DNA from: Argentina anserina
Taxonomy: Eukaryota; Streptophyta; Magnoliopsida; Rosales; Rosaceae
Length of the DNA stretch: 64,000 nt
Direction: 5' to 3'
Assembly (NCBI RefSeq): GCF_933775445.1
Contig: NC_065876.1
Coordinates: forward strand, 25,296,001-25,360,000
The notes under the pieces are model-generated. The model worked only from the letters and a program-made list of their open reading frames with translations. It was not told the DNA's origin and did no database searches. Each line of letters opens with the position of its first letter. The stretch's first letter is position 1. Shown piece after piece: positions 45,848-57,740 of the stretch. The position numbers and the translations under genes are program-made.

Positions 45848-48063
45848 TAGGGGTGTTAATTGAAAACCGAAAACCGAAAAAAAACCGAACCATAACCGAA
45901 AAAAACCGAAGAAAAAAAAAACCGCACCAAACCGCAAAAAAACCGCACCAAACCGAAAGATTTGGTGTGGTTTTGGTTTGGGACGTTTGGAAACCGAAAC
46001 CGAACCGAAAAACCGAATATATATATATTATAAAGAAATTATATTATTTATAGATATTTTTAATATACATAATTAAATATGTTATCGATCGAGACCCAAA
46101 CTTTATCAAAATTCGGTGAATTTTTTACCATATATGTATTTATATATGCTGATCACATCCGACGGTCGAAATTTCATAATTTGAATTTTAGATATTGGAA
46201 CCACAACATGTCTACTAATGTGGTATAACTTGTTTAGTGGTCTTTTTGCAAATGTATGCAGTTGTGAAGCAACTATATCTTATAAATATAATTTTGCAAA
46301 TTTGTCCGCATGATGCGTTACGTATAGTGAAATATGGTTATAGTAAAAAAATCACATATTTTCGATAACGTTTGTGTCCCGATCGAGGCGGTCAACCCTT
46401 TTTACGTTATTATCCCCTATGGGTAGCCTTATCCCTGGAACGTAAAATTTTTGAAAATTTTACACGAGCTGCTACATTACATATATGTGAGAGTGTGTGC
46501 ATGAAAACATCCACCAAAACTAGTCAAGAAGGAGGGGGTAAGAACAAATTCACTTAATTAGATGAAATTAAGTTAATGTTGACCACATCGATCGAGACCC
46601 AAACTTTATCAAAATTCGGTGAATTTTTTACCATATCTGTATTTATATATGCTGATCACATCCGACGGTCGAAATTTCATAATTTGAATTTTAGATATTG
46701 GAACCACAACATGTCTACTAATGTGGTATAACTTGTTTAGTGGTCTTATTGCAAATGTATGCAGTTGTGAAGCAACTATATCTTATAAATAGAATTTTGC
46801 AAATTTGTCCGCATGATGCGTTACGTATAGTGAAATATGGTTATGGTAAAAAAATCACATATTTTCGATAACGTTTGTGTCCCGATCGAGGCGGTCAACC
46901 TTTTTTACGCTTATTATCACCTATGGGTAGCCTTATCCATGGAACGTAAAATTTTTGAAAATTTTACACTAGCTGCTACATCACATATATGTGAGAGTGT
47001 GTGCATGAAAAAATCCACCAAAACTAGTCAAGAAGGAGGGGGTAAGAACAAATTCACTTAATTAGATGAAATTAAGTTAATGTTGACCACATCGATCGAG
47101 ACCCAAACTTTATCAAAATTCGGTGAATTTTTTACCATATATGTATTTATATATACTGATCACATCCGACGGTCGAAATTTCATAATTTGAATTTTAGAT
47201 ATTGGAACCACAACATGTCTACTAATGTGGTATAACTTGTTTAGTGGTCTTATTGCAAATGTATGCAGTTGTGAAGCAACTATATCTTATAAATAGAATT
47301 TTGCAAATTTGTCCGCATGATGCGTTACGTATAGTGAAATATGGTTATGGTAAAAAAATCACATCTTTTCGATAACGTTTGTGTCCCGATCGAGGCGGTT
47401 AACCCTTTTTACGCTTATTATCACCTATGGGTAGCCTTATCCATGGAACGTAAAATTTTTGAAAATTTTACACTAGCTGCTACATCACATATATGTGAGA
47501 GTGTGTGCATGAAAAAATCCACCAAAACTAGTCAAGAAGGAGGGGGTAAGAACAAATTCACTTAATTAGATGAAATTAAGTTAATGTTGACCACATCGAT
47601 CGAGACCCAAATATTATCAACATTAGATGAATTGTTTACCATATCCTTATTTAAATATGCTGATCACATCTGACGGTCAAAATTTAATATTTTGAATTTT
47701 AGATATTGGAACGACAACATGCCTACTAATGTAGTATAACTTGTTTAGTGGCTTTTTGCAATTGTATGCATTTGTGAAGCAACTATATCTTGTAAATAGA
47801 ATTTTGCAAATCTGTCCGCATGTTCTTTTTATTTCGTTAAGAATTAAGTAGATAGACAAGGAAAGAAACTTCGATTTTCTTTACAAAAAAACCGAAAAAA
47901 AAACCGATATAAACCAGAGAAAAACCAAACCGAACCAAACCGAACACAATTAGTTTTTTTTTAAAAAAGTGAAAAACCAAACCGAACCGAACCGAATAAA
48001 TAGAACGGTTTGGTGTTCGGTATCACCTATAAACCGAACCATTCAAACCGATTAACACCCCTA
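45848..48063. mobile_element. Non-autonomous hAT element made of 504-bp tandem units
   Basis: Terminal inverted repeats TAGGGGTGTTAAT and ATTAACACCCCTA are flanked by a perfect 8-bp duplication CTCTCACT (45840-45847 and 48064-48071), diagnostic of hAT. Subterminal AACCGAA and its complement repeat many times at both ends (45865-46015 and 47885-48055). The interior is almost wholly tandem repeats. No transposase is present. Confidence 0.92.
46084..47825. repeat. Internal tandem array, 504-bp period, about 3.5 copies
   Basis: Copies begin with ATCGATCGAGACCCAAA at 46084, 46587, 47091 and 47595. The spacing is 503, 504 and 504 bp. Copies 2 and 3 are almost identical, copy 1 differs slightly, and copy 4 is diverged and truncated after about 230 bp. 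A short open frame (about 61-74 codons) recurs in each full unit but is not a recognisable protein. Confidence 0.93.
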
Positions 48064-48071
48064 CTCTCACT

Positions 48072-48412
48072 CACTAAAATTAGGGTTTCAAAACTTCACA
48101 CAGTACTGGCGGTGCTCTGCTTCATCTTAGATCCTCGTTTTCTGGTGCCAGCGAATCCTTCCCGGAGTCTCTCCACAATTGTTGAATTCCTTGGGCGCTT
48201 GCAGTGTATACCTCAGCTCTGGTGCTCATTTCAGTTCAAGTAGCGGTTCCGAATTGAATTAGAGCTGCTTCGGTGGTTTCTGCAATTGCACCTAGATAGA
48301 GGAGTGGAGCTAGCAAAGCCGCTCAGGCCGCCGCTGTTTGCCGCCAATGGAAGGTTGGTGATCTTGTGCTTGCTAAAGAGGTTTCTCGGCTTGGCCAGTT
48401 GACCTGCTACAG
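48072..48412 (+). pseudogene. HUA2-like PWWP-domain gene fragment
   Basis: At 48300-48377 the frame reads RSGASKAAQAA then VCRQWKVGDLVLAK, matching the N-terminus of HUA2-like proteins, nuclear PWWP proteins linked to flowering and pre-mRNA processing. A frame slip near 48378 leads to GFSAWPV, a degraded version of the PWWP signature. The bases before, TTGCACCTAGAT, look like a lost ATGGCACCTAG start. The upstream CT-rich sequence with TTAGGGTTT resembles a plant 5' UTR and was split by the hAT insertion (it resumes left of 45848). No downstream HUA2 exons follow, so it is a captured or truncated copy. Confidence 0.6.
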
Positions 48413-48547
48413 TAAGTGTTCTGGTGCTGAGAGTGTAGTCATAGATCTGCATACTCTCAATCTCTTAATTCGTTTCAATTCCGATTGCGTTAGCCTTCAT
48501 TTTCAATTCTGATGGTTCTCAAAGCCGAAGGTCAGGGATAGCTACAG

Positions 48548-48859
48548 CTCGTTGAACATGAGGACATCGAGGATAAAGAAGACATGATCGATAAGCGTAA
48601 GCCTTCACTCGTGTTCAATTTCCGTTCACAGTCTTCAATTTTCAATTTCATTTTCTTCGATTTAGTTTATCTAATACTCATGGCCTGAAGCTCGATCGCT
48701 CTCGATTTTGTTCCATTTAGTTAACAATGTCCATTTAGGCCTAATCGAAATTTAATATTTGTGCAGTGATTGCTCACAAAATTAAAGCTGGTGATGTATT
48801 GAAGTGCTTAGAACGTAGGGATCGACACCAGCAATGGCCTAATGATGCATACTCAAAAG
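48548..48859 (+). pseudogene. Two exon-like pieces, product unknown
   Basis: 48548-48596 lies between an AG and a GTAAG and reads LVEHEDIEDKEDMIDK. 48767-48859 lies between TTTGTGCAG and GT and, joined in phase, reads LIAHKIKAGDVLKCLE and then RRDRHQQWPNDAYSK. The splice signals and codon texture suggest real exons of a gene I do not recognise, perhaps captured with the HUA2-like piece. Confidence 0.35.
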
Positions 48860-49427
48860 GTACTATGAGTGTAATTGAAATTTCATATACAAATATGGCC
48901 TGATGATCCACATATGAAACTGCTGAGAATTATCAGTCTCACATCACTACAATACAAATATGCTTTGTACTTCTGTTTGTGTAGTCGGATATACGTTCAG
49001 GCCAGGGTACATTGGTTTTATAGTTCGAGATTACACAATCTCTGTTCAATCTACCGGTTTAATTATTCCATTGTAATTGGGATAATAGACTTCCACATAA
49101 AATAGATTGGTTTAGTACTTGAGCCAACTCGTTCTTGTTACTGGGTGTACAAGTTTTATAACTTCAAGTTGCATTTCTGGAAATTGTTCTTCAGAATGAC
49201 TTCATACCGACTTCATATTTCGAAACACAATTTACTCAATGCTGGAAAGTAAAATGCACATAAGGAACATCAAATTTACTCAATGTTGGAAAGAAGAATG
49301 CAAATAAGTTACAATCGATCGTTCAAACGTCTACTAACATATTAGACAACACCAAAAATTTACTTATTTTACTAGGATCAAAACCGAGAACATCCCACTT
49401 TAAACTACAAAAGGGTGACAAAAATAG
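48860..49427. other. No gene recognised
   Basis: AT-rich sequence with a short imperfect direct repeat (a TTTACTCAATGNTGGAAAG string near 49229 and 49273). No frame of note. Confidence 0.4.
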
Positions 49428-49670
49428 TCAGCAGCTCCCCACACTTTTGTCCGATTCAAGGGTATCATTGACCCTCTTCTTACTTTTGATATTATAACGT
49501 CGCATAAGATATCTAATATAAGCCCGAGCAGTTAGACGTCTAGTAGGAACACGATGAGATAGTGTAGAAGGTTCAGCAGAAGCCTCAAGAGGAGGAGGTG
49601 CAGTCGATACTATACTGTCGTTGATTTGCTATGAAGAACGATTCATTCTCTCACCATTAACGAGAGGCAT
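49428..49670 (-). pseudogene. Short open frame, unknown, one in-frame stop
   Basis: From an ATG at 49670 the minus strand encodes MPLVNGERMNRSS, a TAG at codon 14, then an 66-codon frame including RRLTARAYIRYLMRRYNIK to a TGA at 49428. The sequence has coding-like composition (serine, proline and arginine runs). I do not recognise the family; it may be a transposon accessory frame. Confidence 0.3.
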
Positions 49671-51576
49671 CCTGGCTTCACTTTGATAGTGTTGGCTGAT
49701 TTCTAGTACAAACCCAAATGACTATGATAATGTGAGAAGAACAATTCAGAAGTGAGGAGTGAATGGGAAAATGAATGAGTAGGCTATGAGCCATACTTAT
49801 TGTATCCTAATTATTTTCTGCAAAGGAAATAAATTGCCTTTATGCAATTGTAATTTTTATCAAATTTTTTTTAAATTACTTATAATTAAAATTAATTTAG
49901 ATTGATAGCTACATTATGAAAAGTTATATACGTATCATCATAGATACTAAGTGGATGAGTTATCAAATTTTTAGTGATAACTTAGAGGCAATTTGGAGGT
50001 ATTATAAAAAAATGAAGTAAAATTGAGATAAAATGACAGAAATAACCCTGAAAATATGGTCAAAATTGACATAAGTACCAAAATGGCCTAAATTTGAGAA
50101 CTTTAGGTACCAAATTGTCCGTTTTCATACATCAGGTACCAAATTGTCCAAGTAGCCAAACATCAGGTACCATAGAAGGAATTTACCCTAAATTTTTATA
50201 GATAAGTGTATTTCAAAACCAGATTTCCCGCCTAGTGATTGACTATTGAAAATTTTAACAACTTGACTACTTCCATCCAATATTTCAAGTGAAAATTAAA
50301 GGCGTCCAAATTGTAATTGACATTGAAAAGCGAGCCCAAAACCAAATTAAGTAAAAATGCAGTTCAAATTCAAATTATTTCATACATAATCATTATAATA
50401 ACTTATTGATTTAATGTCTCATCGATAATTAAAATGTGAGGCTTTCTGGTAAGTTTCAGTTATACTTCTAAAAAAAGTTTCATACGTAAGCATGATAAAA
50501 AGTTACTAACTTGATGTCTTATCAATAGTCAATTTGCTGAGCCTTGTTGGCAAGTTGAAATTATACCGTTCAAGAGGTTACAATTCAAATTCAAACCCAA
50601 ATTTTACGTTATTAATCTATTTAATTGGGTGGCTTTTCATTAAATTGTATGTTATTTACGAGGTAAACTTTCTCGGTTCAAACCTTTTGCAAAACGAAGA
50701 GCCAAGTATTCTACATAGTGGAATTCCCTCTAATCTATACAACCATGAGAACATACAACACATTTATTTGGGAAAATTCAAAACAATAAATGGGAACATG
50801 GAAGGCACATGGAAGACCATTGAAATCCCTACAGCCATTCAAACTTGAAAATTCATTTAAAATTGAAGCCTACTTTTTCAACGTAATTTGAATTATGAAA
50901 TGTCAATGGTTCTGAAGTTGGTCTACAAATTTGTATTAAAACGTACTTGGTTATAAATTAGCATCTACACTTTTACATATACAGACTATGAATACTATTA
51001 GGCCGTGATTTACTAACAAATACATTTCCATAGGGACATAGTACACATTTGTCACTCCTGTAAACTTCTAGTGTGAATTTAGTGACCTCTATCAAGAGGT
51101 TCATGACAAACCTTCTGGAATCTATGAAGTATGAAGGGTATTCTCTACAAGTGGATTTTCTGAAAAAGATAACTCTAGTGGAGTAGAATGCTTATCATCA
51201 TCGTATACTTTGTATATTTATCATTTGCAATATTGATTGTCCAATTCAAAATCTGGTGCATCCCAACAATAATTTCAACTGTGGAATTCCCTCGATAACA
51301 TTGAAATTTTGAAAAGAGTTGTTCCCAACAAGTGGCTAGATGGAAGAAATTATGACTTGTCTCATGTCCTTATGTGTTGAATTAAGATCAACATAGTGGA
51401 GTTACTAGAACTTCAAGCCTTCATAAATTGTCAATCATAAAAAGGCCATCATGAAATGAAACTGCAACATGCATGGTTTGTGCTACTGCACTTAAAACCT
51501 CAGAATAAAAACAAAGTTCAACAGCATGCCAAAACAACATTATTCAGCAAAAAATAAAACATGACTCAAGAGCATC
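49671..51576. other. No gene recognised; possible MULE-type end
   Basis: Mostly AT-rich. At 50040-50185 the strings GGTACCAAATTGTCC and CATCAGGTACCA recur, in a style I associate with terminal regions of Mutator-like or similar elements in dicots, but no second end was found. Confidence 0.3.
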
Positions 51577-51937
51577 TTAGTTAACAATGAATCTAGCCCC
51601 TCCGGTGCAAATCTCGATCACTAACGTCATAGTCCTCATCCAGATACTCAGCATCATCATCTCTAACTCGTCTGGAGGGGCCAAGGCTGGTACACATGGT
51701 ATTGTATCTCTCCTAGGACCACCTGGAAAACGTGCGGAGAGGCGTCGGTCGAAAATTAGTTGATCAAATCTCCTAGCAGCAGCTCTTGTCACACCCTCCC
51801 TCAGAGTATGTCCTCATGTAGTATGATCATTGAGCGCCTGCAGGGTCAAGACGGATCCCGAGAGATGTATGAGATTCATCCTCATGTTGAGCATGGTCGT
51901 TGCAAATTCATCGAAGCACTCATCTTGATGGTCCAAC
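51577..51937. other. Coding-like remnant interrupted by copia-3
   Basis: The minus strand at 51590-51680 reads RRVRDDDAEYLDEDYDVSDR, a gag-like acidic stretch. The plus strand at 51817-51937 has an open frame ending ERLQGQDGSREMYEIHPHVE and then KFIEALILMVQ. It stays open across the copia-3 site when the element is removed. I cannot identify either. Confidence 0.3.
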
Positions 51938-52091
51938 ACAAGAACAAGGTAAGTGTTTCACTTAATCACTTAATAATGATATACAAGATCAAATGGTCTA
52001 TATAAGTTAACTAAAGTACATTGCCGACAAATAATTCCTTGATTTCCTCCGTGAATTACGGGCGTGATTCACGGAGTTAATCACGCTAACA
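51938..52091 (-). repeat. Copia-3 3' LTR
   Basis: On the plus strand it runs from ACAAGAACAAGG to CACGCTAACA. A hairpin from 52047 to 52076 (CTCCGTGAAT... paired with ...ATTCACGGAG) resembles that of copia-2. Confidence 0.83.
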
Positions 52092-52165
52092 CTCTCCCTC
52101 AAGTTGGCACATATACATCAATCATGTCCAATTTCCTAAGTGAGTCAAAAAGTTTTCTTAGACAC

Positions 52166-55100
52166 TCATTTTATGAGCATATCGTCAAGTTGCTCTTCTG
52201 TAGGAACAAAAGGAAAACTAATGATCTTCGCGTCTAGCCACATGTTTTGTACGATCATGTTGCACAGGATTCTGTGAAATATCAATAACTTTCTTGTTGT
52301 CACAGTACAACTGCATAGCACACTCAGGTTTAATACCCAAATCTTGTAGCAAATTTCTAAACCATAATAATTCGCACACTCCATGAGCCATACCTCTGTA
52401 TTCTGCTTCAGCAATAGATCGAGCTACCAATTTTTGTTTCTTACTCTTCCATGTAACAAGATTACCCCCAACAAAGGTAAAATACCATGATGTGGATCTC
52501 CGATTTGTAATATTTCCAACCCAGTCTGCATCTGTGAAGCCACAAACCTCAAGGATATTATTGTGATTAGAGAACATTACTCCTCTCCCTGTAGCTAACT
52601 TCAAGTACCTCAAATTCCTTACAACAACATCCATGTAGTCCACACTGAGATTATGCATGAACTGACTCACTACACTTACTGCATACGCAATATCTGGTCT
52701 GGTATGTGATAAATAAATCTGGCGTCCAACTAGCTTCTGATAACAAGGTTTTTCAGTAGGCACTTGATCTGGATATTCTCCTAACCGATGGTTCTGCTCA
52801 ATAGGAGTATCAATGGGAGTGCAATCCAGCATACCGGTCTCCGTTAGTAGACCAAGGATGTACTTCCTCTGACATAGATAGATACCATCACTTCCCCTGG
52901 CAACCTTAATGCCCAAGAAGTACTTGAGTGTACCTAGGTCTTTCATCTCAAATTATGTGGCTAGTTATTTATGTAATCTATCCACCTCAACAGTATCATT
53001 CCCAATAACTACCATATCATCGACATATATAATTAGGGCTGTTACCTTTCCTTGGTGACGTCTGAGAAATAATGTGTGATCTGAATTACTCTGTCTGTAG
53101 CCAATTTTCCTCATGAATTGTAAGAATCTTCCAAACCAAGCACGAGGTGACTGTTTAAGACCACACAAAGACTTTCTCAATCTGCATACAAAGTTACTTG
53201 GAGAAGCGGACGCATATCTAGGCGGAAGATCCATGTACACTTCTTCTGTAAGTTCTCCATGGAGAAATATATTCTTAACATCAAATTGTCTAAGTGGCCA
53301 GTTTAAGTTAGCATCACAAGAGAGCAATACCCGAATAGTGTTTATCTTTGCAACATGTGCAAATGTCTCATCATAGTCTATGTCATATGTCTGGGTGAAC
53401 CCATTTGCTACTATGCGTGCTTTATACCGGCTCACTGACCCATCTGGATTATGCTTTACTGTAAACACCCAACGACATCCCACAGTCTTCTTGCTATGTG
53501 GTGGAGATAAAAGCTCTCAAGTATTGTTCTTTTGTAATGCTTCCATCTCTTCCTCCATTGTTTTCCTTCATTTTGGATCTCCCAATGCATCCTGCACTTT
53601 GTTAGGCACTGATGCAGTAGATATTTGATTCACAAATGATTCATATGACTTATACAATCTTTTGGTAGACATAAAATTTGCCACATGATACTTAGCTTTA
53701 GCCTGAAGGCTAGGTTCATATTTTTTTATTGGCTGACCTCGAGTAGACCTATTTGGCAAGACATATTGTCTACTATTAGCCTCACTAGTATTAGCCCTAA
53801 TAGAATGACTAACCTCACATGTGTGATCTTCCGTACCAGGAGAGCATTGGTCAGGTGTATAAACAGTAGTAGGGGAGACATGAGGGGCAGTTGTGTTGTC
53901 ATCTTCTGGTACCTGAATCTCTGGAGCGATGACACCGGAATCATCTGATGGTGCCTGTGTAGCTAACATATTGGTAATCTTAATCGAACATGTCACCATA
54001 TCTACTGGCGTATTTGTCTCCCCCTTTCCATGATATAGATCTTCAAAATACGAATTCTCCCCCTGAAGAACAGTATCGGAAGAGGAAAAATAGTTCATGT
54101 CCTCAAAGAAAGTAACATCCATAGTGACATAGTACTTCCTGGTAGGTGGATGATAGCACCGGTACCCTTTCTGATGTCCTTCATACACAACAAACACACA
54201 TTTAATGGCCCGGGCATCCAACTTAGACCTTTGGTGTTTTGGTAGATGGACAAAAGCAACACAACCGAAAACACGGGCAGGAAGATTATGAAAGGATGGT
54301 AAGGAGACATGAGATGCAAGCACCTCATATGGAACTTTTCCCTGAAGGACACGAGAGGGAAGACGATTAATGAGGTGGGCGGAAGTTATGATAGCATCAC
54401 CCCAAAGGTATTTAGGCATATGGGCACTAAAAAGAATACACCGAGCCATATCAAGTAAATGACGATTTTTTCTTTCAAAAACCCCATTTTTCTTAGGTGT
54501 GTAAGGACATGTTGTTTCATGAACAATTTTGTGTGTGTTAAAGAACTCCTGGAAGACATGATTCACATATTCTCCCTCATTATCAGAACGAAGAACTCTG
54601 ATTGTGGCATTATATTGTGTTTGAACAGTGGTATATAAGGCTTGAAAAGCCGAAAAAACCTTATATTTAGTTTTAAGAAGAACAATCCATGAAAGACGGG
54701 TGCAATCATCAATAAATAACACATAATACCACATCCCTGACACATTAGACACTTTGGAGTGTCCCCAAACCTCAGAATGAATTAATTCGAAATTGAGAAT
54801 ACGTTTATTAGAAGTACTAGGGGAATAAGTAGATCGATGACTCTTGCCCAAAACACATGTCTCACACCGTAAAAGTGACTCATCCACACTAATAAAAAAA
54901 GTAGGCATAGATTTTTTCATAACACTAAAAGATGGATGCCCTAAGCGACGATGTCATAACCAAACTTCACTTAGCTTGTCAGAAGTGGAGATTAAAGCGG
55001 TCCGAGACTGTGCCCCTGGTTTATCCCCAGCATATGTCTGATCCAGATGAAACAACCGGCCCCTCAGATACCCCTAACCAATTAACTTCCCGGTGAGAAG

Positions 55101-55486
55101 ATCCTGAAATATCACATACATAGGAAAAAATGTCACAGAACACTTAGCGTCAGCGTTCAATTGGGGAACATATATCAAATAATAAGATAAAGCAGGTACA
55201 TTGAGCACATTGTGAAGCTCTATTGTGGGAGTAAACGAACTGACCCTTTCCCTAATAAGGGAAATGCCTCACCATTAGCATTAGTAACATAGGGTACTGG
55301 TGGAGGAGACAATACGGTAAAATAATATTTGTCATAAGTCATATGATCAGATGCACCCGAATCAATAATCCATGTATCAAAACCAATAAACTTAGAAATA
55401 TTTAAAGCCATACCAATTTTGCCACGACCAGCTATGGATGCGGTAGGTATTGCTCCGCCTGTTGTATAATGATCATGTCCAACCAC
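52166..55486 (-). pseudogene. Copia-3 pol (protease to RNase H), frameshifted
   Basis: Protease WIIDSGASDHMTYD (about 55380-55330) is intact. Integrase zinc finger and core lie in 54920-53568 with CETCVLGKSHRSTY and FIDDCTRLSW. RT (53483-52965) has [19 protein letters not shown] and YVDDMVVIGNDT. RNase H ends in 52946-52218 with EAEYRGMAHGVCELLW. The polyprotein is broken at about 55220, 54930, 53540, 52955 and 52240. Catalytic residues visible in RT are present, unlike copia-1. A working copy elsewhere in the genome is likely but cannot be seen here. Confidence 0.88.
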
Positions 55487-56425
55487 ACCATAGATATCGG
55501 GTTCTTGGATGAATTGAATAGCTGCTTTCGCCTTGGGACGGGAATTAGGCCTATTAGGCCGAAGATGTGGATACAGCTTCCAATAGGTCGCACGAACATG
55601 ATTAGTATCATGACAATAAAAGCAAGGAGTGCGGGGCTGATTCTTGAAGCCTGGTGGTAGTTCTCGTTGATGAAGTGGAGCTGAAGTGGCCTGCTGAAGG
55701 GGTGGTGCTGAAGATCTAGCACGAACAGTACGACTGTAAACTTCAACTTGTGTCTGAAGAAGCCTTTCCTGGTGAGATTCATCCTTATGAATATATGTGA
55801 AAGCTGTAATTAAGCTAGGGGGTTCGGTCTGTCAGAGCAATTCCCCTTTCGCACTATTATGTTTGGCATCAAGACCTTTCAGGAAATGGTGAACTCGCTC
55901 AAGCTCCTTCTCACGTTGGCACCAAACAATATCCTCCTGATGTTTGATCATGCAAGGATATTTCACATCAATCTCAGCCCAAATATTTTTTAGTTTGGTG
56001 AAATACTACGTCACTGGTTGCCCATCTTGTTGCATCGCCAAATTGGTGCACATTAACTCATGAACCTGTATGAAATCAAAGTCATTAGTATATAAGCTTT
56101 CAAGTGTCAGCCATATTGCATGCGCAGTGTCACATGCCTCCACCAGATCAATTATCTCTTCATTCATAGTTTTCCACAAGACGGACATCACAAGGCTATC
56201 ATCGCCGTCTCACTTAGTGTAGGCAATAATATCATATGCACTAGGAGCCTTAGTTACTCCGGTTACATGCCCCATCTTGTGCATGCCTCGAAGATGAGCC
56301 GCAATAAATCGCTTCCATTTACGGAAATTGGTCTTATTGAGTTTAGTTCCCCCAAAGGACCCACTGTCAAAACTCTTGACAGATACTTCCAATTTCGGAA
56401 CATCAGCTTCGTCTCCAGAACCCAT
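55432..56425 (-). pseudogene. Copia-3 gag, start codon intact, frameshifted
   Basis: ATG at 56425 begins MGSGDEADVPKLEVSVKS, followed by GSFGGTKLNKTNFRKWKRF. The frame breaks near 56205 and again near 55980. The zinc-knuckle region is present in altered form around 55610. This start is what shows that copia-1 (AGG) and copia-2 (GTG) have lost theirs. Confidence 0.8.
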
Positions 56426-57224
56426 TGAAAAGGAAATTGAAAAAATCAGGTTTTATACAGCGAAAACACCAAAACACTGATCTGAACATGTCTTGGGTTC
56501 ATATGCACTGTCGGTGAACCTACACTGACAATCAAGACTATCAATTCCAGGCCAGGTTGGGTCTGGTTCGGGTCGAATCCGGGTCGGGTCGAATCGAATC
56601 TGGTTCGGGTCGAGTCGAATGTGGGCCGGGTCGGGCGGGTCGAAGCTGGGCCGGACCGGGCGGGTCGGATCCAAATCCAGAGCTAGAGGTACTACTGGGG
56701 GCGCGTGTTCGAGGAAACGGGTCGGGCGCGTCTGAGAGATCCACCCGGACGTGGAACAACGACTCCGCGGCGGGCTCAACCTGAGAGAGTGGCGCCGGGG
56801 TCCAGAGAGCGGCGCCTGGCGTACGACGGCTGCGAGGTCACGGTGGCGGTGGAAAGCTTGCAACGGCTGCTGCGGTGGAAAGCGTGCAGCAGCGGAAGGA
56901 GTCGCCGGAACTCGTCGAGGAGATCGGAGACCGCTTCAAGGACGGCGATGCAGTCCCTCGAGGAGAAGCACGTCGGAAGATCGGAGAAGAGCTCGGCGGG
57001 GTGAGCCGGGCTGATCGGCGGGGTAGGAGGATCCGAGTCGGGGTATTCCAGCTGCTTAGTTTGCTGACGTCGGGTAATACCAGGCTGACGTCGCCGAATA
57101 CTAGGTTAGCAGCTTGTTGATGTTGCCAACGGAATGTGCTCCGAGTGAGGGTGACAGCAAGCTCGGCTGACGAGCTCGCACCAAAAACTGCAAGGAAAGA
57201 ACAAACCCAGAAAAACAGAGCAAT

Positions 57225-57236
57225 GCTCTGATACCA
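57225..57236 (-). other. Copia-3 primer-binding site
   Basis: GCTCTGATACCA on the plus strand, reverse complement of TGGTATCAGAGC, directly abutting the 5' LTR. Confidence 0.88.
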
Positions 57237-57389
57237 ATAACAATAAGATAAGTGTTTCACTTAATCGCTTAATAATTCTATACAAGATCAAATGACCTAT
57301 ATAAGCTAATTAAAGTACATTGTTGACAAATATTTCCTTGATTTCCTCCGTGAATCACGCCCGTGATCACAGAGTTAATCACGCTAACA
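57237..57389 (-). repeat. Copia-3 5' LTR
   Basis: 153 bp. In the element's direction it starts TGTTAGCGTGATT and ends CTTATTGTTAT, just before the primer-binding site. The other LTR ends TTCTTGT. Confidence 0.83.
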
Positions 57390-57394
57390 CCAAC

Positions 57395-57740
57395 CGCTTC
57401 TTCAAATAATCAAAGCTAGTAAGGGACTCACGAGGAGAAGGATAAAGAGAAAGAGATGTAGCAAACCTTCACCTAATAACACGAGGAGGAGATGTAGAAA
57501 CCATTCGTCGAGCAACATGATAAGAAGGTGGCTGCATTGGTCGAGGGGACCGTCGGACCATGAAGGGTGGACTCTGGCTTGGTGGTTTCAGTTAAGGAGA
57601 ACGTCAGAATGCACATGGTAAACCCTGAGTTGGTGGATTCAGTCGAAGAGAATGTCGGAGAACAGATGTTGGACTCTGACAAGGTGGATTTAGTTGAGGG
57701 GAATGTTCGAGACAGGATTGGGAGCTCTCATTTCTAGAAG
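57395..57740 (+). other. Coding-like remnant with three charged repeats
   Basis: Around 57500-57715 a frame gives SVKENVRMHMVNPELV, then DSVEENVGEQMLDSDK, then VDLVEGNVRD: three copies of a unit of about 63-75 bp. The style resembles the EKP/EKK repeats of the split gene at 29 and 45 kb, so this may be another copy of that transposon-type gene. Stops are present. Confidence 0.35.

Larger units (their letters stand above)
51938..57389 (-). mobile_element. Copia-3: Ty1/copia element with ~154-bp LTRs
   Basis: Minus-strand element. LTRs are 57237-57389 (5') and 51938-52091 (3'). The target duplication CCAAC is perfect (51933-51937 and 57390-57394). It has the best-preserved coding region of the three relatives: the gag ATG and the protease WIIDSGASDHMT are intact. 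Frameshifts still break it. Its LTRs differ at about 18 sites, more than in copia-1 or copia-2, so it may be the oldest of the three. Length 5.45 kb. Confidence 0.93.

Noticed and set aside
46333..47565. Repeated 61-74-codon frames with the same sequence
   Set aside because: They recur only because the 504-bp hAT unit is tandemly repeated; no known protein features.
46084..47825. CRISPR-like array
   Set aside because: Spaced identical units, but the 504-bp unit has no short repeat/spacer structure and this is a plant nuclear sequence.
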